Source: Frankiales bacterium
GTDB lineage: Bacteria; Actinomycetota; Actinomycetes; Mycobacteriales; SCTD01
Assembly (NCBI GenBank): GCA_025352005.1
Contig: JANXUE010000101.1
Coordinates: 1-41,195 of the forward strand
Reading direction: 5' to 3'
DNA: 41,195 nucleotides
Part shown: positions 1 through 9,321 of the stretch, piece by piece
Layout: each line of letters opens with the position of its first letter
Numbering within the stretch: position 1 is the first letter of the stretch
Notes under the pieces: model-generated
Told to the model about the DNA's origin: nothing
Database searches by the model: none
What the model saw: only the letters and a program-made list of their open reading frames with translations
Program-made: the position numbers and the translations under genes

Positions 1-698
1 CCCCACACCGCGCTCACGCGTGGGACCGCCGCGTCGCAGTCGTCGACCAGCGACCGGGCCAGCGCCGCGTGGCCCGGGTGGCTCAGCACCAGGCACGCCA
101 CACCCCGCACGACGACGACAGCTCCCCCGTCCCACAGGTCCCGGGTCGTGGAATGGCCTGAGGTGGCGAAGTCGTCGTCGGACCCGACGTACCAACGGGT
201 GCCGCGCCGGACGAAGGTCAGCGCCTGCGGCTGCACCGTTGGCCGCTGGTCGAAGCTCTCCAGGGCATACCGCAAGGTCACGTCCGGCGCCCACCAGGTG
301 CCCCAATGCGCGTCGAGAGCCGCCGTGTGCGCCCGGTCGTGGGTTGCGTCGAGCTCGTAGGACCAGCTCGCCAGCGGTACGTCGTGAAGGGCGTCCACCA
401 GCTTGGCTTGACGCCCGCGAAAGGCCGCCGACAGCGGGTCGACCGTGGCGAGGAAGCCCAGCCGATCCTTGCGCAGCACCGCCGTGGCCCTGGCGTGCAG
501 CAGCGCCCGAACCGAAGCTGTGCGGGCCTGTACGTCGGCGCGGCCGTTGACGACCTGCACCGCCACCGGCCGGCTCGCCGCCTTCGAGCTGGGCCCAGGT
601 TGCAGCTCCACGGCGGCCACGCCGGCGACCAGCAGCTGGGCTGACAGCCCGACGGCCAGGACCCGCTCCACACGGCGGCGGGAGGCGGTGGGCGGCAC
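1..698 (-). CDS. Conserved hypothetical secreted/membrane-anchored protein (partial, runs off the left edge)
   Basis: Open minus-strand frame from GTG at 698 to the window edge: VPPTASRRRVERVLAVGLSAQLLVAGVAAVELQPG... (N-terminal hydrophobic segment) ...ARSLVDDCDAAVPRVSAVW. The ORF-track entries here are in other frames. Confidence 0.6.
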   Translation of the reverse strand, partial: MPPTASRRRVERVLAVGLSAQLLVAGVAAVELQPGPSSKAASRPVAVQVVNGRADVQARTASVRALLHARATAVLRKDRLGFLATVDPLSAAFRGRQAKLVDALHDVPLASWSYELDATHDRAHTAALDAHWGTWWAPDVTLRYALESFDQRPTVQPQALTFVRRGTRWYVGSDDDFATSGHSTTRDLWDGGAVVVVRGVACLVLSHPGHAALARSLVDDCDAAVPRVSAVW

Positions 699-787
699 GC
701 CTCGCAGCCTACGGCGCGGGAGCCGTCCCGCTCGGCGGCGTCACCCGCTGTGCTGGGCCGGCCGTATGCGCGCGGCCGTCCTACCCC

Positions 788-1909
788 TCAGTGGTCGTCC
801 ACCTTCGGAGCGGTCGGGTTGGTCCCCAGCAGGACGTCGGCCCAGCCGGGAACCGCGGCGCGGGTCTTCGCGCCCTGCCGCCCGGCGGGACCGATCCGCT
901 TGCCCGCCGCCGGGGCCTGACGCTCGCGCGCCGTCGGCCTTTGCGTCAGAGGCTCCGGATCCGGCACCACGGTCAGCGTCCGTGGTGCTCGTGCACGCGG
1001 GCCCGGCTTCGTGGTCTTCGAGCCAGCCTTCGAGCCAGCCTTCGGGGCTGCCTTGTCCACCGCTGCCTTGTCCACCGCTGCCCTCGCCACCGACGACTTC
1101 TTCACAGCCGCTTTCGCCGGAGCCACCTTCGCAGGCGTGGCTTTGGCGGCGCCGCGCCTGGTAGCCGGCTTCGCCGCTGCCTTTGCTGCGGCTGCCTTCG
1201 CTGCGGCTGCCTTTGCCGGTGCTGCGCTCTTCGCAGGCACCTTCTTGCGGGCCGGCGCGCTCCTGGCTGGCGTGCTGGTGACGGCCACGCCGGTCGCCGC
1301 TGGCCGACGGGGAGCTGCCGCGGCCTCGCTGCCGGCGTAGCCCATCGTGGCCGAGACCGGGTCCAGCGCGGTGACGGTTTGCAAGGACGGCGCGTAGCGC
1401 CAGCTGGCCCGGCGGCTGCGCCCCCGCGCGTACCAGGTCACGGTGACGAGCCAGCTGCCGCTCTCCTCGCGCAGCGTCGACCACTCGGCGCTGTCAGGAC
1501 GCAGCGAGGGCGCCGCCTGGATCGCGGCGTCGACGGTGTGGCCGAGGGGGGCGGCCGAGCGGCCGAGGCGGCCCCGGACGAGGAAGGCGGCGCGGGCGGC
1601 GTCGATCATCCGGGCCATCTCGCCCTCGACGGGGCCGGCGAACCGCTCGACCCGGGCCACCGGGACCCCCGCCGACGCGGCGATCGACTCAGCCGGCTCA
1701 CCGGTCCGCAAGCGGGCCTGGATCTGCTTGGGGGTGAGTTCGGAGACATGCGGTGCGACCTCGCCGGGTCGGGGCAGGTCGCCGCGAAGCGCCGACGCGA
1801 GCCGGTCGTCGAGGGCTACCCGAAAGCCGCCACTGGTGGCTCCCCGGGTGCCGGCGAGGAGGACGTGGCGTCCGTCCTCGCTGACCGCGACGACGTGCAG
1901 CTCGCGCAC
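788..1909 (-). CDS. sepH: Septation protein SepH (DUF3071 family) with long Ala/Lys-rich C-terminal tail
   Basis: N-terminus MRELHVVAVSEDGRHVLLAG..., HTH-like PKQIQARLRTGEPAESIAASAGVPVARVERFAGPV, then SWLVTVTWYARGRSRRASWRYAPSLQTVTALD are typical of actinobacterial SepH. The tail is PAK/AAAK-rich. Confidence 0.9.
   Translation of the reverse strand: MRELHVVAVSEDGRHVLLAGTRGATSGGFRVALDDRLASALRGDLPRPGEVAPHVSELTPKQIQARLRTGEPAESIAASAGVPVARVERFAGPVEGEMARMIDAARAAFLVRGRLGRSAAPLGHTVDAAIQAAPSLRPDSAEWSTLREESGSWLVTVTWYARGRSRRASWRYAPSLQTVTALDPVSATMGYAGSEAAAAPRRPAATGVAVTSTPARSAPARKKVPAKSAAPAKAAAAKAAAAKAAAKPATRRGAAKATPAKVAPAKAAVKKSSVARAAVDKAAVDKAAPKAGSKAGSKTTKPGPRARAPRTLTVVPDPEPLTQRPTARERQAPAAGKRIGPAGRQGAKTRAAVPGWADVLLGTNPTAPKVDDH
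1047..1089. repeat. 15-bp tandem repeat (gctgccttgtccacc) within the sepH tail coding region
   Basis: Two perfect copies at 1047-1061 and 1062-1076, then a degenerate third copy. Confidence 0.8.
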
Positions 1910-2054
1910 CTTTTGCCCCGTCCATGTCCGCCGACGCCCCGCACTCGCGGGCCTGGAACAGCAGTCTCTCGGCCCTCTGCTTCACGCACAAGCATGCTGA
2001 CCAGGACGCGCCCGTGCACCGCCGGACCGGCGGAGCTCTGAGCTCTTGAAGGCC

Positions 2055-2306
2055 TCACGAGGCGGCACTGCTGGCCCGGCCAGGGTCGTCGGGACGGCCC
2101 AGCGGGACCAGTCGCAGGTGGGGAACCAGGCCGCTGTCGGCCAAGGCCTCGAGGGCCAGCGCCTCCTGCGGGTCGACGTCGTAGACCCCGGGACGGTCCG
2201 GGTCGGCCCACGCAGTCGGGCCGAGCAGGACGGTCATCACGCAGTCGCCGCACTGCAGGTCGCGCACGGCGCACGCGTCGCAGTCGATGAGCACTGGACT
2301 CTCCAC
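2055..2306 (-). CDS. Conserved hypothetical actinobacterial protein with Cys cluster
   Basis: GTG start gives VESPVLIDCDACAVRDLQCGDCVMTVLLGP... The CxxC...CxxC pattern and small size match a conserved type found near sepH. Confidence 0.65.
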   Translation of the reverse strand: MESPVLIDCDACAVRDLQCGDCVMTVLLGPTAWADPDRPGVYDVDPQEALALEALADSGLVPHLRLVPLGRPDDPGRASSAAS

Positions 2307-2379
2307 TTCTCCGACGGCACCCTCGGCCGTGTCCCCGAACCTAGGCAGACCCACCGACAGAACCTCGCGCGGCGACGGG

Positions 2380-3669
2380 TCAGCGGTCCAGCAGCCGGAC
2401 CAAGCCCCTCGACGGCACGGCCCGCCCCCCCGCCCGGACCACCCCGTCGACGACCTCCCTGTCACTGGACACCACCACGACAGGTCGCCCTACCGGCTCG
2501 TGTCGCACCAGCCGTCGGATCACCTCGTCGGCCGTCTCCCCGGTCCGGCTGAACAGCATCCGCACCCCGCGCGGCGCCGGCAGAGCTACCGGCACGGCTG
2601 CGTCCGAGCCGTCGAAGACGACGGTCACCTCCGCGCCGGTGCGCGCCGACAGCCCACCCAGGCCGCTCAGCAGCCGGCCGCGCTGGGCCTCGAGGGCAAG
2701 CGCGCCGTAGCCGGTCTTGGTGACGTTGTAGCCGTCGATGACCAGATGCGTCGTGGGGACGCCGAGCAGTGCCTCCAGCAGCGCCGGGTCGTCCGCCGCG
2801 CGCCCCTGCAGCGACGGCGCCGCCACCCCCGAGCCGTAGTCCGCCGCCAGGGCATCGGCCGGGCGTCCCACGGCCGGCGGCAGGGCCAGCTCGCGACGCA
2901 GACCCTGGGCCGCCCCGACGAGGGCGTCGAGCAGCAGCCGCAGTCGCAGTTGGTCGTCCTGCCGGCCCTCCCGCGCGGCTGACCTGGCCTGGGCCACTTG
3001 CCGTTCGGCGTCGGCCACCCGGTCCTGTAGGGCACGGAGCTCCTCGTCCCGGGAGGCCTGCACCGCCTCCAGCTCGCCCCGGGCCACCTGGAACGCCGCC
3101 TCCGCTGAGCGCTGCGCCTGCTCGGCGCGGCCGGCCCGGTCCCCCATCTCGCGGACCTTGCGTCGTACGGCGGTGAGCTCCAGTGCTGCCGCCTCGGCCT
3201 GCGCCCGGGCGGCGGCGAGCTCGCTGCGGCCCGTCTCCCGGACGGCGGCAAGCTGCTCGGTGAGCCGTTGGACGGCATCGACCTTGGCGCTGCCCGCGAC
3301 CGCCTGGGACCGTGCGCGAAGCTCCGCCGCTGCCGCCTCGACCAGGCTCTGCCAACCGGGCGCCCGGACCACGTAGGCGACGGCGGCCACCTCCTCGACA
3401 GGTGCTGTCGGCAGCGGCGTACCGGCCAACAGGGCCGTCACCAGCTCGGGCCGGGCCACCTTGGCGAGGTCGGCGACCCCCTGCCGGAACACCGGGTCGC
3501 TCTCGAGCGCGGCGGCGAGCGCTGCCGCGCCGAGGCGAGCACGCTTGGCAGGCGTGAATCGGGCAACGGCCTTGAGCGACGCGGGAACGAGCTCGGGGGT
3601 GAGGGCACCGAGCCGCTCGCTGGCCAGCGCGAGGACGCGCGTGCGCACCGGTCCGGGCAGCACGTCCAT
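2380..3669 (-). CDS. NYN-domain (YacP-like PIN-fold) predicted RNA-binding/nuclease protein with coiled coil
   Basis: C-terminus THLVIDGYNVTKTGYGAL...VTVVFDGSDA...VRMLFSRTGETADEVIRRLV...PVVVVSSDREVVDGV. Central coiled coil. Start likely at MDVLPGPVRTRVLALAS. Confidence 0.88.
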   Translation of the reverse strand: MDVLPGPVRTRVLALASERLGALTPELVPASLKAVARFTPAKRARLGAAALAAALESDPVFRQGVADLAKVARPELVTALLAGTPLPTAPVEEVAAVAYVVRAPGWQSLVEAAAAELRARSQAVAGSAKVDAVQRLTEQLAAVRETGRSELAAARAQAEAAALELTAVRRKVREMGDRAGRAEQAQRSAEAAFQVARGELEAVQASRDEELRALQDRVADAERQVAQARSAAREGRQDDQLRLRLLLDALVGAAQGLRRELALPPAVGRPADALAADYGSGVAAPSLQGRAADDPALLEALLGVPTTHLVIDGYNVTKTGYGALALEAQRGRLLSGLGGLSARTGAEVTVVFDGSDAAVPVALPAPRGVRMLFSRTGETADEVIRRLVRHEPVGRPVVVVSSDREVVDGVVRAGGRAVPSRGLVRLLDR

Positions 3670-3674
3670 CGGTG

Positions 3675-3935
3675 CTAGGGCGCAGCCTGGGAAGTGACCG
3701 ACGAAGCGGAAGGTCTGGCGATGACCTCGACAGCGTCGACGGCCGAGCACCATCGGCACGACACGTGCTCGACCACGTCCTCGGTGACCTCCCTCTCCTC
3801 GACGGCCTGCTCGCCGGCGAGGTCAACGTGCACGTACTCCCGCGCGTGGGTCGTGCGTGTCACGTCAAAGCGCGTCAGGTTGCCGCATTGGCGGCAGCGC
3901 CAGCGGGTGTCAGGTCCGGGGAGAGGCACAGGCAC
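3675..3935 (-). CDS. Small zinc-ribbon-like hypothetical protein
   Basis: 86 aa with two CxxC pairs (WRCRQCGNLTRFDV...HVSCRWCSAVDAVEVI). Confidence 0.65.
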   Translation of the reverse strand: MPVPLPGPDTRWRCRQCGNLTRFDVTRTTHAREYVHVDLAGEQAVEEREVTEDVVEHVSCRWCSAVDAVEVIARPSASSVTSQAAP

Positions 3936-3990
3936 CTGCGCACCCTAGGACCTCGACCTGACACCTCGCTGGCACCGCGCCTGTCAGGCG

Positions 3991-4794
3991 TCAGCTCAGG
4001 ATGTCCTTGCGGCTGAAGTTCCAGAACGCCAGAGCAAGGGGTACGGCGACCCAGGGGACCATGGCGAGCAGTCCGGTCGTCATGTGGGAGGCGTTGACCG
4101 GGTCGACGAGCAGGTCGAGCCAGGACAGCCAGTAGTGCGTCGGGAGGCCGTTGCGGATCGTGCCGAGAGCCGAGACCTGGTCCAGGATTTCCGACACGAC
4201 GACCAGCACGACCGCTCCCCCGACGGCCGTCAGCGGGGCGTCGGTCATCGTCGAGAACAAGAACGCCAGCGCGACGACGACGGCCATCGTCGCGACGACA
4301 TAGCCGGTGCCGAGCGCCAGCCGTGACAGGCCGGTGTTGATGCCGAGGGCGCCGGCCAGGGGCGTCTGCACCGCTGACCAGCCGAAGGCGACGGCCCCCA
4401 TCGCCAGGGAGGCCAGGGGAACCAGGACGACGGCGACGGCGGCGTACAGGGACGCGACCACGAGCTTGGTCCGCAGCAGGCGGGCGCGCGGGATCGGCCT
4501 GGTCAGCAGATACCGCAGCGACCCCCACTGGCCCTCGCTCGCAACGGCGTCGCCGGCGAACAGCGACACGACCACCACGAGCAGGAACTGTGAGGTCGCC
4601 AGCAGCATGAACAGGGCGAAGTTCAGGCCGCTGGCGGAGGCAACGTCGACCAGCTGCGGCTGGCCGCCGCGGTCCTGCGGCCCGCCGTTGACAAGAAGGG
4701 CTGTCATGACGATGAGCGGGATAGCGAGCAGGGCCAGGAACGCGTAGATCGTCCGGCGGCGCTTGGCTTGGCGCAACACCTCGACCTTGATCAC
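3991..4794 (-). CDS. ABC-2 type transporter permease
   Basis: Multi-TM 267 aa: MIKVEVLRQAKRRRTIYAFLALLAIPLIVMTALL...VASEGQWGSLRYLLTRPIPRARLLRTKLV. Start codon overlaps the stop of the upstream ATPase gene. Confidence 0.88.
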   Translation of the reverse strand: MIKVEVLRQAKRRRTIYAFLALLAIPLIVMTALLVNGGPQDRGGQPQLVDVASASGLNFALFMLLATSQFLLVVVVSLFAGDAVASEGQWGSLRYLLTRPIPRARLLRTKLVVASLYAAVAVVLVPLASLAMGAVAFGWSAVQTPLAGALGINTGLSRLALGTGYVVATMAVVVALAFLFSTMTDAPLTAVGGAVVLVVVSEILDQVSALGTIRNGLPTHYWLSWLDLLVDPVNASHMTTGLLAMVPWVAVPLALAFWNFSRKDILS

Positions 4795-7409
4795 CGGCCG
4801 GTCCCGGTGAGCTCGAGGAACACGTCTTCCAAGCGGCGCCGCGAGGCCACCCCGAGCACGTCGACGTCGGCTCGGACCAGAGCGGCGACGATGTCGGCGC
4901 GGGACACGTCCCCGAGCTCGATGACGACCGCGTGTCCGTCGACGTGCACCGACAGCACGCCCGGCAGGTCCGTGGCCACCTCGATCGCCCGGTTCCGCTC
5001 CTTGTCCGGCACCTCGACGTGCACCGTGCCGCTGTCGGCGAGCAGGTCGTCGACCGAGCCTTGGGCGACGATCTTGCCCCGGCTCATCACGACGACATGG
5101 GAGCAGGTCTGCTCGACCTCCGACAGCAGGTGGCTGCTGACGAGCACGGTCCGGCCGGTGGCGGCGATGGCCTGCAACACCTCGCGCACCTCCTTGATCT
5201 GCGGCGGGTCCAGGCCGTTGGTGGGTTCGTCGAGGACGAGCAGGTCGGGCTTGCCCAGCATTGCCTGCGCGATCGCGAGCCGCTGTCGCATGCCCTGGCT
5301 GTAGGTCCGCACCGGTCGGTCGACGGCGTCGCCGAGCCCGGCGATCTCGAGCGCCTCCTCGATGAAGGAGCCTTCCATCGACGGGGCGGTCGACGTCCAG
5401 TACAGCCGCAGGTTCTCGGTGCCCGTCAGGTGCGGCAGCAGCCCGGGGCCCTCGATGAACAACCCGACCCTCGACAGCACCGGCGCGCCCGAGACGACCT
5501 CGCGACCGAACAGCTGCACGGAGCCCTCAGACGGCTTGATGAGGCCGGCGAGCATCCGGAGCGTCGTCGTCTTGCCCGCGCCGTTGGGACCGAGCAGCCC
5601 CAGGACCTGGCCGCGCTCCACGACCAGGTCGACCCCGTCGACGGCCCGGAAGCCGTCGGCGTAGCTCTTGGCCAGCCCACGGATGACGACAGGGGGTACG
5701 TCGTCGTCTCCGAGGTCCGGTGGCCGGCGCCTTCGGCGCACCAGGACGTAGGCGGCGACGACGAGCAGCAGCCCGAGCAGCAGGCCGCTCACCAACGCGA
5801 GGTTGCCGTAGCCCTTGGCTCCCGACAGGGCCACCAGCGGCAAGGTCAGTGCCGACGTGGTCACCAACGACACGTCGTACGACGCGGGGGCCAGAGGTCC
5901 GGCGTAGGCCAGGTCGGTCGAGGCGACTGAGACCCGGATCCGGTTGCCCGCAGGGAAAACGTGAGCCAGGGTCGGCAGGTCGAGGGTCACGTCCCGGCCG
6001 GGGCCGCCGACGTCGGTGAGGCGGATCGGGGCGACCTGCCCATTGGGCAGGCGCGCGCTGCCGTCGGGGGCGACATCGAAGACCTTCGCGAACAGCACGG
6101 CCTGGCCGGTGGTGGAGGCGACGTGCACCTTGAGCTGGCCGGCGCCGAGCAGCTCCCGGGTCTGGGCCAGCGGAGCGGTCTGCCAGCGGGCCTCCTGGCC
6201 GGGGATGTCGAAGCCCAGCCCCGAGGCGAGCCCCCCGAGGGAGCCGGCTCCGGGGACGCTGCTGATGGAGGAGGGTCGGCCGCCGGCCGGGTTGGTGACC
6301 GTGACGGAGGAGGCGCCTTCGACAGGGACGGTGCCGACCGGCCGGATCGGCGGCAACGAGGCCGACCTACCAGGGTCGCCGCCACTGCGGTCCCAGCCGA
6401 ACACCGGTCCGGTGCGGACACGGGGGTCCCGACGCAGCCAACGATCAAACCAGGTGGCCGTCATGGCCCGGATGCGGGACTCGCCGGCGGCTCCGAACGG
6501 CACGTCGTGGCCACCCTTCATCCAGACCAGGTGGACCTCGGTTCCCTTGGCCTTCAGCGCACGTGCAGTCGCGAGCGACTCCGACAGGGGGAACAGCGTG
6601 TCGTCCTCGCCCTGGATGAGCAGGGTCGGCGCGGTGATCCGATCCGCAATCGGGCCGGGGCTCGAGGCCCGCAGCAGCGCCTGGTCGGCCGGGGTCGCGA
6701 GGCCGGTCTGCGCGATGCGGGTGTAGGTCTGGCAGACCCGCGCAGCGAACAACCGGCAGCCACCGCCCGACGCGCCAGCGAAAAAGACCGCGGCGTACTG
6801 CGCCTTGAAGACGCCCCCCGGCAGCAGCGAGGACTCGAGACTGTTCCAGGTGATGACGGGGACGACCGCGTCGACCCGCTTGTCGAGGGCGGCACCCATC
6901 AACGAGACGCCGCCGCCGTAGGAGCCACCGACCAGGCCGACCCGCGGGTCGTTGGCGCTGTCGTGCAGGACGTCCGGTCGCTGGGCCAGGTGGTCGATGA
7001 GGCGGCTGAGGTCCGCGACCTCCGCGTCAGGGGCGTCCAGCGCGATCTTGCCGCCGTCCACCGCGAAGTTGAACCCGCGCATCGTCCACGCCAGGACGAC
7101 GTAGCCGCGGTCGGCAAGCGCCCGGGCGTCAGCCGCCACCGAGCCCTTGTTCTGGCCGAAACCGGGCGACACGATGACCGCCGGCGCCGGATGCGCGGCC
7201 GACGCGCCGACCGGCAGGTAGAGCGTCGTCGTCAGCCGCACGGTGCCGGGGAACGTCGGGCCTCCCGGGACGCTCACGTCCTCGTCGATGGTCCGGACGG
7301 TCGACGCGACCGCCGTACCGCCGCGTTGGGTGACCAGCAGGGACCCGAGCGCGAGCATGGCGACCACCGCCGTCGCGAGCCAACGCCCGCGATCGCCTCC
7401 TGCCGCCAT
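4791..7409 (-). CDS. Fusion protein: N-terminal TM + CocE/X-Pro-peptidase-like alpha/beta hydrolase + TM + ABC transporter ATP-binding domain
   Basis: Start MAAGGDRGRWLATAVVAMLALGSLLVTQ. Hydrolase: VIVSPGFGQNKGSVAADARALADRGYVV, GLVGGSYGGGVSLM, TLLIQGEDDTLFP, GGHDVPFG. TM: NLALVSGLLLGLLLVVAAYVLVRRRRR. ATPase: GLLGPNGAGKTTTLRML, YSQGMRQRLAIAQAML, LLVLDEPTNGLDP. The 1129-aa ORF extension upstream of 7409 is spurious. Confidence 0.88.
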   Translation of the reverse strand: MAAGGDRGRWLATAVVAMLALGSLLVTQRGGTAVASTVRTIDEDVSVPGGPTFPGTVRLTTTLYLPVGASAAHPAPAVIVSPGFGQNKGSVAADARALADRGYVVLAWTMRGFNFAVDGGKIALDAPDAEVADLSRLIDHLAQRPDVLHDSANDPRVGLVGGSYGGGVSLMGAALDKRVDAVVPVITWNSLESSLLPGGVFKAQYAAVFFAGASGGGCRLFAARVCQTYTRIAQTGLATPADQALLRASSPGPIADRITAPTLLIQGEDDTLFPLSESLATARALKAKGTEVHLVWMKGGHDVPFGAAGESRIRAMTATWFDRWLRRDPRVRTGPVFGWDRSGGDPGRSASLPPIRPVGTVPVEGASSVTVTNPAGGRPSSISSVPGAGSLGGLASGLGFDIPGQEARWQTAPLAQTRELLGAGQLKVHVASTTGQAVLFAKVFDVAPDGSARLPNGQVAPIRLTDVGGPGRDVTLDLPTLAHVFPAGNRIRVSVASTDLAYAGPLAPASYDVSLVTTSALTLPLVALSGAKGYGNLALVSGLLLGLLLVVAAYVLVRRRRRPPDLGDDDVPPVVIRGLAKSYADGFRAVDGVDLVVERGQVLGLLGPNGAGKTTTLRMLAGLIKPSEGSVQLFGREVVSGAPVLSRVGLFIEGPGLLPHLTGTENLRLYWTSTAPSMEGSFIEEALEIAGLGDAVDRPVRTYSQGMRQRLAIAQAMLGKPDLLVLDEPTNGLDPPQIKEVREVLQAIAATGRTVLVSSHLLSEVEQTCSHVVVMSRGKIVAQGSVDDLLADSGTVHVEVPDKERNRAIEVATDLPGVLSVHVDGHAVVIELGDVSRADIVAALVRADVDVLGVASRRRLEDVFLELTGTGR

Positions 7410-7493
7410 CCGCACCTCCTGTCCAAATCCTAGGCGGCGCGTCGCCGCCGTGCTTGCCAGGGCCTGTCGGACCCCGCACCTACCGTCCGGAGG

Positions 7494-9254
7494 GTGCCGC
7501 TGCAGATGACGCTCGACGAACTCGGGACACCCCTGAGGGACACGGTGTTCGTGGTCGTCGACCTCGAGACCACAGGCGGCTCGCACCTCGACTGCGCCAT
7601 CACCGAGATCGGCGCGGTCAAGGTCTGCGGCGGCGAGGTCCTCGGCGAGTTCCAGACGTTGGTCAACCCCGCGCGGGCCATCCCGCCCTTCATCGCGGTT
7701 CTGACCGGCATCACCGACAGCATGGTCGCCGGTGCCCCGCGCCTTTCGGAGGCCTTGCCGAGCTTCCTCGAGTTCGCCCGCGGGGCGGTCCTGGTCGCGC
7801 ACAACGCCCCGTTCGACCTGGGCTTCCTCAAGGCCGGCTGCGGTCAGCTCGACCTCGAGTGGCCCGGCTTTGACTCCCTCGACACTGCCCGGCTGGCCCG
7901 TCGCGTGCTGACCCGCGACGAGGCCCCCGACTGCAAGCTCTCCTCGCTGAGTCGACTGTTCCGCACGCGCATCACTCCCGACCACCGGGCACTGCACGAC
8001 GCACAGGCCACCGTCGACGTGCTGCACGGCCTCATCGGGCGCCTGGGCAACCTCGGCGTCCACTCGCTCGAGGAGCTGCGCACCTTCTCCTCCCAGGTCA
8101 CCCCGCAGCAGCGCCGCAAGCGGCACCTCGCCGACAGCCTCCCGCACGCCCCCGGAGTCTACCTGTTCCGCGACGTCCAAGGCCGGGTCCTATACGTCGG
8201 GAAGTCCCGCGACCTCCGCTCCCGGGTCCGGACCTATTTCACCGCCTCCGAGATGCGCACCCGGATGGCGGAGATGGTCGGCCTCGCCGACCGCGTCGAC
8301 CCGGTGGTCTGCGCGACCGACCTCGAGGCTGAGATCCGCGAGCTGCGGCTGATCGCCGAGCACCGTCCGCGCTACAACCGGCGCTCGAAGTTCCCTGAGA
8401 AGGCCACGTGGGTCAAGCTGACCGTCGAGGCCTTCCCGCGGCTGTCACTGGTCCGCAAGGTCACCGGCGACGGAGCCGTCTACCTCGGGCCGTTCTCGAG
8501 CGCCCGCACGGCGGAGCTGGTCGTCGCGGCCGTGCACGAGGCCATCCCGCTGCGGCAGTGCACCCGCAAGCTGTCGGTGCGGGTGGCCTCGCCGGCCTGC
8601 GTGCTGGCCGAGATGGGCCGCTGCGGCGCGCCCTGCCTGCTCGGGGAGGGCGAGAGCGTCGAGGCCTACTCGGTTCACGCCCACGCGTTCCGCACCCTGG
8701 TGTCGGCCGACCCGACCGGCGTCGTCGACGCGCTGCAGAGCAAGATTGCCGCGCTGGCCGAGGCGGAGCGCTTCGAGGATGCCGCCTTCCAGCGCGACCG
8801 CCTGGCCGCGCTGGTCAGGTCGGTGGCCTCCCTACAGCGGATGACGGCCCTCACCTCGGTGCCCGAGCTGGTCGCGGCCCGGCCGACGGCCGACCTAGGG
8901 TGGGAGCTGGCCGTCCTGCGCCGCGGACGGCTCGTCGGTTCGGGCGTCCTGCCGCGCGGGCAGGCACCCGGCCCCTTCGTCGACGCGCTGCTCGCCACCG
9001 CCGAGACCGTCCTACCCGAAGCGGGGCCGCTGCCCGCCGCGACCGCGGAGGAGGTGCGCTGCGTGCTGCGCTGGCTCGAGGCTGATGGCGTGCGGCTGGT
9101 CCGGCTCGACGGCGTCCTGGCCTCCCCCGCCCAGGGCGCCGGGCGCCTGCGGTCCTGGCTCGGCGAGCTGCAGTCCGGGCGGGACAGCGTGCGGCCCTTC
9201 GACGACCGCCGGCACCTGCGCCCCCTCGAACGACCGGCCCGCGCCACCGCCTGA
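7494..9254 (+). CDS. DEDDh 3'-5' exonuclease domain fused to GIY-YIG (UvrC/Cho-like) nuclease
   Basis: FVVVDLETTGGSHLDCAITEIGAVKV and LVAHNAPFDLGFL (DnaQ-like), then HAPGVYLFRDVQGRVLYVGKSRDLRSRVRTYF (GIY-YIG). Confidence 0.92.
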   Translation: MPLQMTLDELGTPLRDTVFVVVDLETTGGSHLDCAITEIGAVKVCGGEVLGEFQTLVNPARAIPPFIAVLTGITDSMVAGAPRLSEALPSFLEFARGAVLVAHNAPFDLGFLKAGCGQLDLEWPGFDSLDTARLARRVLTRDEAPDCKLSSLSRLFRTRITPDHRALHDAQATVDVLHGLIGRLGNLGVHSLEELRTFSSQVTPQQRRKRHLADSLPHAPGVYLFRDVQGRVLYVGKSRDLRSRVRTYFTASEMRTRMAEMVGLADRVDPVVCATDLEAEIRELRLIAEHRPRYNRRSKFPEKATWVKLTVEAFPRLSLVRKVTGDGAVYLGPFSSARTAELVVAAVHEAIPLRQCTRKLSVRVASPACVLAEMGRCGAPCLLGEGESVEAYSVHAHAFRTLVSADPTGVVDALQSKIAALAEAERFEDAAFQRDRLAALVRSVASLQRMTALTSVPELVAARPTADLGWELAVLRRGRLVGSGVLPRGQAPGPFVDALLATAETVLPEAGPLPAATAEEVRCVLRWLEADGVRLVRLDGVLASPAQGAGRLRSWLGELQSGRDSVRPFDDRRHLRPLERPARATA

Positions 9255-9261
9255 CAGCGAC

Positions 9262-9286
9262 GCCCGCCGTCACACTGACGGCGGGC
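9262..9286. terminator. Perfect 11-bp hairpin downstream of the exonuclease gene
   Basis: GCCCGCCGTCA-CAC-TGACGGCGGGC directly after the stop codon. No clear U-tract. Confidence 0.6.
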
Positions 9287-9321
9287 TGTAGAACGACGGC
9301 GCTGCTGTCGATGTCCACGAG

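Noticed and set aside
20-644. ORF-track entries in the first 700 bp (20..550 +, 148..360 +, 306..644 +, 278..673 -)
   Set aside because: A different minus frame from GTG 698 gives a protein-like sequence with an N-terminal hydrophobic segment and stays open to the edge.
5961-7433. 490-aa plus-strand ORF
   Set aside because: Antisense to the hydrolase-ABC fusion; Arg/Gly/Asp-rich shadow translation with no recognisable domain.
7410-8180. N-terminal ~257-aa extension of the 4791..8180 minus ORF
   Set aside because: It lies antisense to the well-supported DEDDh exonuclease gene, has shadow-ORF composition, and a plausible start with a TM segment exists at 7409.
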